Assembly: GCA_021792045.1 (NCBI GenBank)
Contig: JAJYVJ010000036.1
Location: 1-14,481, forward strand
Length of the DNA stretch: 14,481 bases
Origin: Thermoplasmata archaeon
GTDB lineage: Archaea > Thermoplasmatota > Thermoplasmata > Thermoplasmatales > Thermoplasmataceae
Direction: 5' to 3'
Within the stretch, counting starts at the first letter, position 1, and every line of letters starts with the position of its first letter. The notes under the pieces were generated by a model. It searched no databases. It worked only from the letters and a program-made list of their open reading frames with translations, and was not told the DNA's origin. Below are positions 1 through 5,559 of this stretch, piece by piece. The position numbers were made by a program, and so were the translations under genes.

Positions 1-323
1 TTCTTGTTGCCCACCTTAAAATTCTTTATGGCCGAGATTGCATAATCAACGCTCTCTTTATTTAATATGTCAACTGCGACGATGATTAGATTCATCCCGA
101 AGTAGAGTTTTTCGGTGCCATGATCATTCTCAATTTCCTGAAAGAATATATCGGCGGTGACATTCTTACTTTCGTGTTTGAAAGTTACCGCCTTCTTGAA
201 GAAGGGTTTTGTCCTTCCTCCCAGATCGAACGTACCGTAAACAATGCGTGAAATTATTGAGGATTTGCCCGAACCTTTCATTCCAGTTACCCCGATCTTC
301 CACGCTATTTTTTCACTGAACAC
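1..323 (-). CDS. Small P-loop Ras-like GTPase homologue, N-terminal part (cut by window edge)
   Basis: I read 107 codons from a GTG at 323 down to base 1, where the window cuts the gene. The protein starts MFSEKIAWKIGVTGMKGSGK. Residues 14-21 (GMKGSGKS) are a good Walker A loop of the GxxxxGK[ST] type at the end of the first beta strand. A later strand and helix (LIIVAVDILNKESVDYAISA, about residues 79-98) resembles the strand before 'ESF' in Rab/Ras proteins. Where DxxGQ (G3, Walker B) should lie, the sequence reads DIFFQEIE (58-65), so the switch II Asp and Gly are missing. No Shine-Dalgarno is seen. An AT-rich BoxA lies about 20-27 bases upstream, which suggests a leaderless mRNA. It lies 89 bases downstream of hemH on the same strand but appears to have its own promoter. 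It could instead be another small P-loop NTPase. The fold assignment is fairly safe; GTP hydrolysis is not shown. Confidence 0.6.
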   Translation of the reverse strand, partial: MFSEKIAWKIGVTGMKGSGKSSIISRIVYGTFDLGGRTKPFFKKAVTFKHESKNVTADIFFQEIENDHGTEKLYFGMNLIIVAVDILNKESVDYAISAIKNFKVGNK

Positions 324-337
324 TCGTATTTGATAGG

Positions 338-350
338 TAACTTTATATTA
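338..350 (-). promoter_or_regulatory. BoxA (TATA) for the Ras-like gene
   Basis: On the minus strand the bases ATATAATATAAAG lie about 15-27 bases before the GTG at 323. The spacing is right for an archaeal TATA box driving a leaderless or nearly leaderless transcript. It lies between the hemH stop and this gene, so the gene need not depend on read-through from hemE-hemH. Confidence 0.4.
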
Positions 351-412
351 TATTTTTTCCCTTCAAATGCTAGTTCATGTCATGACGTTGCAGCATAACT
401 ATTAATATGTGT

Positions 413-1300
413 CTATATATCGCCCGCTGCATTGCGCAGAACTGAAGAAACTATCGAGGATACTGTCGCCTCCGAGTCGTTCGGAAGTGGTACTCTTTGG
501 AAACCAAGTCCATCCTGAGCAAGCCTTCCTCTTAGGTCTATATCAAGATCGTAGAGTACTTCGAGGTGATCATAAATGAAGCCTATGGGTATCGCAATTA
601 CATTTTTTATCGAGTTCTTGCGGCAGTAACGGCGGAGATATTCAAAATCCGGACCGAGCCAACTCTTTCCAAACGGACCCCTGCTGTGATAGATGAGAAA
701 AGGCCTGTTAATGCCGGTGGCCGAGCAGATAGCAGAAGCAAGATCGTTAATGTTTTTGGGGTAAGGGTCATAGCCGTTTATAGGTACACTGTGGCTTGTG
801 AAAATGAAAAGACTATTTCTGTCTTTTGCGTCGAAATTTTCCTTTATATGATTTATGAAATGTTGCTGGAACGGTTTATTGGAAGAGAGATCGCTTACTC
901 TGATACTTCGTTTTGAGTTAACAGAATTCTCAAACGGTCCGAAGTAAGATGAGAATATGAAGCTGGAGTATATAGGAAACAATGGAACTTCAACAGAAAT
1001 TTCCGGACTGCCAATTATTTCTTTTGCCTCATTTATTGAGGGTTTGACATGCTTTGCCAGAAGGACTACCTTATAATCTGGCAGAACCCTATTGAGCGAA
1101 TTCTCAACCTTTCCTCTGATTGCGCGGACTATTTTTACGGAAGGTGATGTACCACCAAGCATAGCTATCTTCTTTTCATTCTCTCTTACGATGAATTCCG
1201 GTGGATCTTTTCCTTTAAAAATATCCCTTAGATAATCCATCAGGCCATCAGTGTTCTCTGGAAACCCATAATACATCAGAACTACGTACTTCGATGACAT
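413..1300 (-). CDS. hemH: Ferrochelatase, coproporphyrin-ferrochelatase (CpfC)-like
   Basis: It inserts Fe2+ into a porphyrin late in heme synthesis. The 295 residues have no N-terminal targeting segment and no C-terminal extension that could carry a [2Fe-2S] cluster, like the compact Bacillus subtilis type. From memory of that enzyme, the start LMYYGFP matches LVMAYGTP, so Tyr11 falls on the B. subtilis Tyr13 position. GGTSP (49-53), the FTSHSVP motif with the probable catalytic His170, DPYP (178-181), WLGPD (214-218) and GFIYDHLEVLYD (240-251) with Glu247 are all present. The last two correspond to the conserved His183 and Glu264. The ATG at 1300 lies inside the 3' end of hemE (19-base overlap), with GTGAGG upstream as a weak ribosome site, so it is co-transcribed and probably translationally coupled with hemE. 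Whether the substrate is coproporphyrin III or protoporphyrin IX cannot be read from the sequence; overall likeness favours coproporphyrin. Confidence 0.93.
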   Translation of the reverse strand: MSSKYVVLMYYGFPENTDGLMDYLRDIFKGKDPPEFIVRENEKKIAMLGGTSPSVKIVRAIRGKVENSLNRVLPDYKVVLLAKHVKPSINEAKEIIGSPEISVEVPLFPIYSSFIFSSYFGPFENSVNSKRSIRVSDLSSNKPFQQHFINHIKENFDAKDRNSLFIFTSHSVPINGYDPYPKNINDLASAICSATGINRPFLIYHSRGPFGKSWLGPDFEYLRRYCRKNSIKNVIAIPIGFIYDHLEVLYDLDIDLRGRLAQDGLGFQRVPLPNDSEATVSSIVSSVLRNAAGDI

Positions 1301-2262
1301 TTGAACTGCCTCACTCTGTCTGAAACTTCAACAAGCTTTTTCACGTCTGTATAAGGGGGAACCCCATGTCCCAGGTTAAAGACATGTCCCGGGAATCTTC
1401 TCCCTTCTTCCAGTATGCGATCTGTTTCCTTCATCAGCAATTTTGTGTCGGATGACAACAAATACGGGTCCAGGTTACCCTGAACGGGTCTGTCAGGATC
1501 TATCTTTGAAAACTGGTCAAGTGTGAGTCTCCAGTCTATTGATATACAATCATAGCTTAATTCAGTGATCTGGTCGTAGAGGTGCGATGCACCCTCAGCA
1601 AAAAATATAACGGGCTTACCAAGCCTCTTTATTTCATCTACAAAGTCCTTTTCGACCTCGTCAAGGTACTTTCCGAAAAGGTTGGAAGAGAGTGAACCAA
1701 TCCAGCTGTCGAAGATCTGTATTGCCTCGGCACCCGCATTGACCTGCACTTTTGCATAATCAAGAATGGCGCTGATTACAGGCTCCAACTGATCCTTCAT
1801 GGAGCCTTCTTCCAGGATCCTCTTCGTCTCGGGATACCCAGTTTTCCGTCCGTCAAAAATGTAGGAGGCGACGGTAAACGGTCCACCTACAAATCCAATC
1901 ACTGTTTTCTCTGTCTGGCTGAGTTTGTTCAACGCCTTTGATGTCGATCTGCTAATACGATCATAAAGATTATTAGCCGTGTAATCTTCTGATATTCTGA
2001 GATTTTCATCGTAATGTATCATTCTGCCAGTTTTTAAGAGCGGGACAAGTAGATCAGTAAAAATTATTATCCCATCCGGATCGTAATACCTTAATGGAAG
2101 ACTGCTTACGGACACCATGGTCTCGAAATTAAGTAGCATGTTCAGGAAACCCTCCTTGCGGAATCCAGCAAATTCTGGGAGATATCTGCCAGCCTGTCTC
2201 ATGTACCAAAACGGTACTCCATCTGTTTCCTCTCCCTTTAAATTCTGAAGTAAGATTTTCAC
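1282..2262 (-). CDS. hemE: Uroporphyrinogen-III decarboxylase
   Basis: It removes four carboxyl groups from the acetate side chains of uroporphyrinogen III to give coproporphyrinogen III, in the cytosol and without a cofactor. The 326 residues are slightly short for the family (about 340-370). The first signature PFWYMRQAGRYLPE (17-30) holds Arg22 and Arg26, the substrate carboxylate binders. IIIFTDLLVP (65-74) holds the catalytic Asp70. VASY (131-134) gives the conserved Tyr134. GNLDP (262-266) and FNLGHGVPP (295-303) hold the conserved His299. The start is GTG at 2262; the codon just before it in frame is TGA, so no longer N-terminus is possible. It is the first gene of the minus-strand pair hemE-hemH and is divergent from hemC across 219 bases. 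BoxA sits about 26 bases upstream, which suggests a leaderless message. Confidence 0.96.
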   Translation of the reverse strand: MKILLQNLKGEETDGVPFWYMRQAGRYLPEFAGFRKEGFLNMLLNFETMVSVSSLPLRYYDPDGIIIFTDLLVPLLKTGRMIHYDENLRISEDYTANNLYDRISRSTSKALNKLSQTEKTVIGFVGGPFTVASYIFDGRKTGYPETKRILEEGSMKDQLEPVISAILDYAKVQVNAGAEAIQIFDSWIGSLSSNLFGKYLDEVEKDFVDEIKRLGKPVIFFAEGASHLYDQITELSYDCISIDWRLTLDQFSKIDPDRPVQGNLDPYLLSSDTKLLMKETDRILEEGRRFPGHVFNLGHGVPPYTDVKKLVEVSDRVRQFKCHRST

Positions 2263-2283
2263 TCACCACAAATCATAGAATAA

Positions 2284-2292
2284 GTAAATAAC
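2284..2292 (-). promoter_or_regulatory. BoxA (TATA) for hemE-hemH
   Basis: The minus strand reads GTTATTTAC centred about 26 bases before the GTG of hemE. This is the archaeal TATA distance for a transcript starting at or within a few bases of the start codon. A GGTGA just before the GTG is too close to act as an ordinary ribosome site, which also favours leaderless initiation. Confidence 0.45.
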
Positions 2293-2444
2293 TTTGCCAG
2301 AGTCTCCCACCGCAGCTTTAGATTCTACAACGCTTCATGTTTCTCCCTGGCAGATAAAGATGACAATATGTAGGCAAATATTGATTTCATAGTGTTTTGA
2401 CCCTTGCAAATTATCGGAGGTGAGTGTTTCGCAACGATACAGAC

Positions 2445-2457
2445 AAATAGATTTTTA
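2445..2457 (+). promoter_or_regulatory. BoxA (TATA) for hemC-hemD
   Basis: AAATAGATTTTTA is centred about 30 bases before the hemC ATG at 2482. A start of transcription roughly 26 bases downstream would leave a 5' leader of only a few bases. A GAGG at 2472-2475 could still serve as a short ribosome site if transcription starts earlier. hemE and hemC therefore have separate back-to-back promoters in the 219-base gap. Confidence 0.35.
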
Positions 2458-2481
2458 CGGTGTTTAAGATAGAGGAAATAG

Positions 2482-3333
2482 ATGCAAAACATCAGAATAA
2501 TAACTCGAGGAAGCGAGCTGGCGCTCAGGCAGACCGGTGAGATTTCCAGTATTCTTAAGGGCGCATCCTTTGGTGTTGATGTATTAACAACGAAACCCAT
2601 CGGTGACATTAACGATTCTTCTCCTATTTCTGACATAGGCAGTGATGGTGTCTTTGTTTCATCACTCAACAAAGCTCTTCTAGGGGAAGAAGCTGATATT
2701 GCCGTCCATTCTGCGAAGGACATGCCGTCATTTATTGATCCAGATCTGAGTGTTGTCTTTTTTTCCCAGAGAGGAGATCCCCGTGATTTCTTTGTTTCCA
2801 ATATTCCGTTGAACAAATTCACAGGTACAATAGGGACGAGCTCCATCAGGAGGAAATCTTACATATCGCTGCTAACAAAAGGTGTAAAATTTTCGGTGAT
2901 AAGAGGAAATATAAACACCAGAATAAACAAGTGCCTCAGCGGTGAATATGACGCCACTGTTGTCGCAAGGGTCGCGCTTGATCGCTTGGGTCTGGACCCT
3001 CCGGGTTTCGTTTTCTCAGAGCATGATCTTCCCCCTGATCCAAACCAGGGTTTCATTGCGGTGGTAGCTCGTAAGGGAGATCCCATTACTGGTTTCTTTG
3101 AGAAAATTCAGGATCCAATTTCACTTTGGGAGGCTTCATCGGAGAGACGTGTTTTAATGGAGCTTGGTCTTGGATGCAATTCACCTGTTTCCCTTCGAGG
3201 TAAATTCCCGGAAAAGAAAGTGTACTTCTCTACAGTAATAGACGATTCAAGGTTTGATATGGTTTTAGATTTTTCAGAAGAATCTCAGATTAAAGCTTCA
3301 ATAAAGAAAATTGGTGATCTGCTTGGCAAATAA
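2482..3333 (+). CDS. hemC: Hydroxymethylbilane synthase (porphobilinogen deaminase)
   Basis: It joins four porphobilinogen units into the linear hydroxymethylbilane, on a covalently bound dipyrromethane primer. The N-terminal RIITRGSELALRQT (5-18) is the family signature with Arg9. AVHSAKDMPS (74-83) contains the catalytic Asp80. GTSSIRRKS (118-126) contains the paired Arg123/Arg124 that bind substrate. IRGNINTRI (140-148), ARVALDRLGL (162-171) and DPNQGFIAVVAR (186-197) are all in place. LGLGCNSPVS (228-237) supplies Cys232, the cofactor attachment residue (Cys242 in E. coli). At 283 residues it is shorter than the usual 300-320, and the shortening lies mostly in the small C-terminal domain. 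The reading frame overlaps hemD, whose start lies inside the last codons of hemC, so the two are coupled. All key residues are present and the call is secure. Confidence 0.97.
   Translation: MQNIRIITRGSELALRQTGEISSILKGASFGVDVLTTKPIGDINDSSPISDIGSDGVFVSSLNKALLGEEADIAVHSAKDMPSFIDPDLSVVFFSQRGDPRDFFVSNIPLNKFTGTIGTSSIRRKSYISLLTKGVKFSVIRGNINTRINKCLSGEYDATVVARVALDRLGLDPPGFVFSEHDLPPDPNQGFIAVVARKGDPITGFFEKIQDPISLWEASSERRVLMELGLGCNSPVSLRGKFPEKKVYFSTVIDDSRFDMVLDFSEESQIKASIKKIGDLLGK
3313..3319 (+). promoter_or_regulatory. Ribosome binding site deciding the hemD start
   Basis: GGTGATC within the last codons of hemC is a seven-base match to the complement of the archaeal 16S 3' end (GGAGGTGATC). It is followed three bases later by TTG at 3323. 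This favours TTG 3323 over the in-frame TTG 3311 or GTG 3314, which overlap or precede the site. Confidence 0.5.
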
Positions 3334-3985
3334 CGAGATCGCTTATGTTGGAGCATTACCTGAATCAAGGCTTACAGGTATTCTATACGTCCCAGTTCTC
3401 GATATTGAATACGTCAAGATCCCCGACATATCTGTGTTAACAGGCAACATAGTGATAATGTCAAAACGTGGGGTAAATTCCCTCAAGATGTCTGGAATCA
3501 GAATCGAGAATGCAAATGCTATTTGCATAGGTAGCAAGACTGCTGAATCCCTTTTAGAAAAATACGGTATTCACTCGGTTTACCCTGAAAACATGAATTC
3601 ACGCGGACTCCTTGAACTTATAATCGCCAAAGGGTGGAAAAGTTTGGAACTTATAGGGAGTGATAGCACATCACAATGGTTTCTGGACAGTTTGAAGGAA
3701 AGAAATATACTTGTTAACTATATTAAAGCGTACAGGATCGTTCCCTCGAAAAATATGGTCTCAATGGATGAACTCTCAAGGGTCAAGTCCCTTCTTTTTG
3801 GTTCTTCTCTCTCTTTCAAATATTTCATAGAAAAGTATGGTGCACAAGTGCTGGGAGATAAGAAATTATTTGCTATTGGGGAGAGAAGCGCAGAAACTAT
3901 GCGGCAGTATGGATTCGCTCCCTATAACAGGGAGGCGCGTCCTGACATAAATGCAATCCTCGAACAAATGGAATCTGAGATTTAG
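3323..3985 (+). CDS. hemD: Uroporphyrinogen-III synthase
   Basis: It cyclises hydroxymethylbilane with inversion of ring D to give uroporphyrinogen III. The family is very poorly conserved, so the call rests on weak motifs plus position. An ICIGSKTAESLLEKYG stretch in the first half and FAIGERSAETMRQYG near the C-terminus are the two repeated 'IG.xTAexL...G' helices typical of the two-domain HemD fold. The repeat implies the usual two Rossmann-like lobes. The length of about 220 residues is slightly below the usual 240-260. The start is uncertain: TTG 3323 is chosen for its GGTGATC ribosome site, and TTG 3311 or GTG 3314 would add up to four residues. In all cases the gene begins inside the end of hemC, as expected for a coupled pair. 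A run of seven T follows the stop. Confidence 0.88.
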   Translation: MANNEIAYVGALPESRLTGILYVPVLDIEYVKIPDISVLTGNIVIMSKRGVNSLKMSGIRIENANAICIGSKTAESLLEKYGIHSVYPENMNSRGLLELIIAKGWKSLELIGSDSTSQWFLDSLKERNILVNYIKAYRIVPSKNMVSMDELSRVKSLLFGSSLSFKYFIEKYGAQVLGDKKLFAIGERSAETMRQYGFAPYNREARPDINAILEQMESEI

Positions 3986-3987
3986 CA

Positions 3988-3994
3988 TTTTTTT
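3988..3994 (+). terminator. T-run terminator after hemCD
   Basis: Seven consecutive T bases begin three bases after the hemD stop codon. Archaeal polymerase often terminates at such T tracts without a hairpin. It separates hemCD from hemB, which has its own promoter. Confidence 0.4.
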
Positions 3995-4180
3995 AAATCA
4001 TTCAAATAGAAATCTGAACTTTACTTGAAGAATGTAAATTGAATCTTCATTATCTGCAAAAAGCAAACATTCTGAAGGACTTGTCACTGTGTCCACTCAA
4101 TAATCGGAACGTATATTACTAATTATAGATCCACACCGGTATCTGAGCAGCATCCTGTGTCTTTCACAATAGAAGTCATA

Positions 4181-4196
4181 CTGATAAAGTTATCAG
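4181..4196. repeat. Palindrome upstream of hemB, candidate operator
   Basis: CTGATAA-AG-TTATCAG has perfect 7-base arms around a 2-base centre and ends 65 bases before the hemB start. It is followed by no T-run, so it is not a terminator. A dimeric repressor or activator site is the simplest reading, but no regulator is encoded in the window. Confidence 0.4.
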
Positions 4197-4219
4197 ATCG
4201 ATTGCTATGTGGATATTGC

Positions 4220-4245
4220 CAGTGTATTTAGTTTAATAAACACTG
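4220..4245 (+). promoter_or_regulatory. hemB promoter: BoxA enclosed by an inverted repeat
   Basis: The BoxA-like TTTAATAAA (4232-4240) is centred about 26 bases before the ATG at 4262. It lies inside the arms CAGTGT (4220-4225) and ACACTG (4240-4245). A protein binding these arms would cover the TATA box. The GGTGAT at 4254-4259 is a good ribosome site two bases from the ATG, so translation may not be strictly leaderless. Confidence 0.4.
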
Positions 4246-4261
4246 CTGGTAGTGGTGATTT

Positions 4262-5239
4262 ATGTCAATATATCCCGAGATGAGAATGCGACGCTTGCGA
4301 AGAACTGAGAATTTGAGGAAAATTCTCTCTGAAAATGTTGTAAGAAAGGAGAGCTTGATAATGCCAATGTTTTTTGACGAGACCATAAAGGATCAAGAAG
4401 AAATTAGCACAATGCCGGGGATATATCATTACTCCATTGATTCCGGTGTAGAAAAGGCAAAGGAATACGAAAATATTGGAATTAGCTCAGTACTCTTGTT
4501 CGGAATACCGAAAATAAAGGATTCTACCGGAAGCCAATCCTATGCTTCAGACGGTATAGTCCAAAGGGCGATACGGGAATTGAAGAAAAAAACCTCTCTT
4601 AACATTTTTGCGGATCTCTGCATGTGCGAGTATACAGATCATGGGCATTGCGGTATCCTGTCTAATGATTATGTTGATAATGATAGAACCTTGGTAGAAT
4701 ACAGAAAAATTGCTCACTCTTATGCTGATGCAGGGGTAGATGTTGTCGCCCCTTCAGGCATGATGGACGGTCAGGTAAAGGCCATTCGGGAGGAACTCGA
4801 CAATTACGGTTTCAAAAACACCCTAATAATGGGCTATAGTGCAAAGTTTGCAAGTTTTATGTACGCACCTTTCAGGGAGGCAGCGCATTCTGCACCTTCG
4901 TTTGGGGACCGCAGATCATATCAGATGGATTTTGCAAATTCCCGTGAAGCGATGCATGAAATAGAGGAGGATATTGCCGAAGGCGCTGACATAATTATGG
5001 TAAAGCCGGCCATGTTCTACCTGGATCTTGTTCATGAGGCAAGGAAAAGATTCCTGCCTCCTCTAGCTGTATACAACGTGAGCGGTGAGTATTCAATGAT
5101 AGCAAATGCTGCAAAATCTGGTTTGATTGACATGAAAGGAGTTGTTAAGGAACTGTTAACTTCAATAAAGAGGTCTGGTGCAGACTTGATTATAAGCTAT
5201 TTTTCAGAGTATGCAATAAAAGAAGGAATCGCCAGATAG
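4262..5239 (+). CDS. hemB: 5-Aminolevulinate dehydratase (porphobilinogen synthase)
   Basis: It condenses two 5-aminolevulinate molecules to porphobilinogen, the first common step of tetrapyrrole synthesis. The 325 residues are of normal family length. The N-terminal RMRRLRR (8-14) is the usual 'RPRRLR' arm that mediates octamer contacts. The loop DLCMCEYTDHGHCG (118-131) carries Cys120, Cys122 and Cys130, the three-cysteine catalytic zinc site, so this is a zinc-type enzyme and not the aspartate/magnesium type. The Schiff-base lysines are Lys195 in GYSAKFAS and Lys248 in MVKPA. AVYNVSGEYSM (269-279) is the conserved C-terminal substrate motif. The ATG at 4262 has a GGTGAT ribosome site and its own BoxA. 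It lies 276 bases after hemD, so it is a separate unit from hemCD, and it converges on the tRNA gene. Confidence 0.97.
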   Translation: MSIYPEMRMRRLRRTENLRKILSENVVRKESLIMPMFFDETIKDQEEISTMPGIYHYSIDSGVEKAKEYENIGISSVLLFGIPKIKDSTGSQSYASDGIVQRAIRELKKKTSLNIFADLCMCEYTDHGHCGILSNDYVDNDRTLVEYRKIAHSYADAGVDVVAPSGMMDGQVKAIREELDNYGFKNTLIMGYSAKFASFMYAPFREAAHSAPSFGDRRSYQMDFANSREAMHEIEEDIAEGADIIMVKPAMFYLDLVHEARKRFLPPLAVYNVSGEYSMIANAAKSGLIDMKGVVKELLTSIKRSGADLIISYFSEYAIKEGIAR

Positions 5240-5276
5240 ATTTATTATCAATTTTAGGCAATTATGTAAATCGAAA

Positions 5277-5361
5277 TGCAGGGGGAGGGATTTGAACCCT
5301 CGTATCCCTACGGAACCAGACCCTCAATCTGGCGCCTTTGACCAATCTCGACAACCCCTGC
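5277..5361 (-). tRNA. tRNA-Leu (anticodon GAG)
   Basis: The minus strand folds as a class II tRNA. The acceptor stem is GCAGGGG/CCCCTGC, with discriminator A at 5277. The anticodon stem is CCAGA/TCTGG around the loop TTGAGGG, giving anticodon GAG (bases 5323-5325) and a purine at position 37. A long variable arm, typical of Leu and Ser tRNAs, comes next, then a T arm GAGGG-TTCAAAT-CCCTC. The 3' CCA is not encoded. No intron is seen. It reads the Leu codons CUC and CUU. Its 3' end faces the hemB stop 37 bases away. Confidence 0.95.
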
Positions 5362-5383
5362 TGGAAGTGTGTGATTGAGATAC

Positions 5384-5393
5384 TCTTTATTAA
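5384..5393 (-). promoter_or_regulatory. BoxA (TATA) for tRNA-Leu
   Basis: On the minus strand TTTAATAAAG is centred about 27 bases before the first base of the mature tRNA at 5361. This is the standard archaeal TATA position for a tRNA transcript with little or no 5' leader. Confidence 0.5.
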
Positions 5394-5485
5394 ATTTCCG
5401 AGTTCAACCAGATTTTTAAGTCATTTTGGGCGAAATTGAAATGTGCTTCAATACTTCACGGGCTAGCATTTAAGCTCAGATCCAT

Positions 5486-5511
5486 AAAAAAAATCGGTTT
5501 CGCTGAAACCG
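5486..5511 (-). terminator. Hairpin plus T-run terminator after the flavin oxidoreductase
   Basis: On the minus strand, 49 bases after the stop of the FAD gene, a perfect stem CGGTTTC-AGC-GAAACCG (17 bases) is followed by A and then eight T. This has the full form of a bacterial intrinsic terminator. It also shields the tRNA-Leu promoter from read-through. Archaeal termination needs only the T-run, so the role of the hairpin is open. Confidence 0.55.
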
Positions 5512-5559
5512 CATTCTATTGCGCCGAATTTATTTTCTCCTTGTTGCCAAATAAAGGCT

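Larger units (their letters stand above)
3986..4261. other. hemD-hemB intergenic region (276 bases)
   Basis: No supported gene lies here. After the T-run it holds a distant 7-base inverted repeat (AGAATGT at 4029-4035, ACATTCT at 4067-4073), a compact palindrome at 4181-4196 and the hemB promoter with its own flanking dyad. Short GTG or ATG frames exist, such as a 24-codon frame from 4157, but they have no supporting signal. The length and the number of dyads suggest control of hemB separately from hemCD. Confidence 0.4.

Noticed and set aside
2416..2451. Canonical GGAGGTGA upstream of hemC, possibly serving a 9-codon leader (GTG 2424)
   Set aside because: The GTG touches the site with no spacing, the frame is not that of hemC, and the peptide has no character; probably chance.
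2325..2846. 173-codon minus-strand frame opposite the hemC start
   Set aside because: It lies largely antisense to hemC, whose catalytic motifs are intact, and its translation shows no family likeness or ribosome site.
4029..4073. Inverted repeat AGAATGT/ACATTCT with a 31-base gap
   Set aside because: Seven-base arms this far apart in AT-rich DNA are expected by chance, and the position has no link to a promoter.
4157..4231. 24-codon GTG frame before hemB
   Set aside because: It has no ribosome site and no stop-start link to hemB, and it crosses the palindromes that look regulatory.
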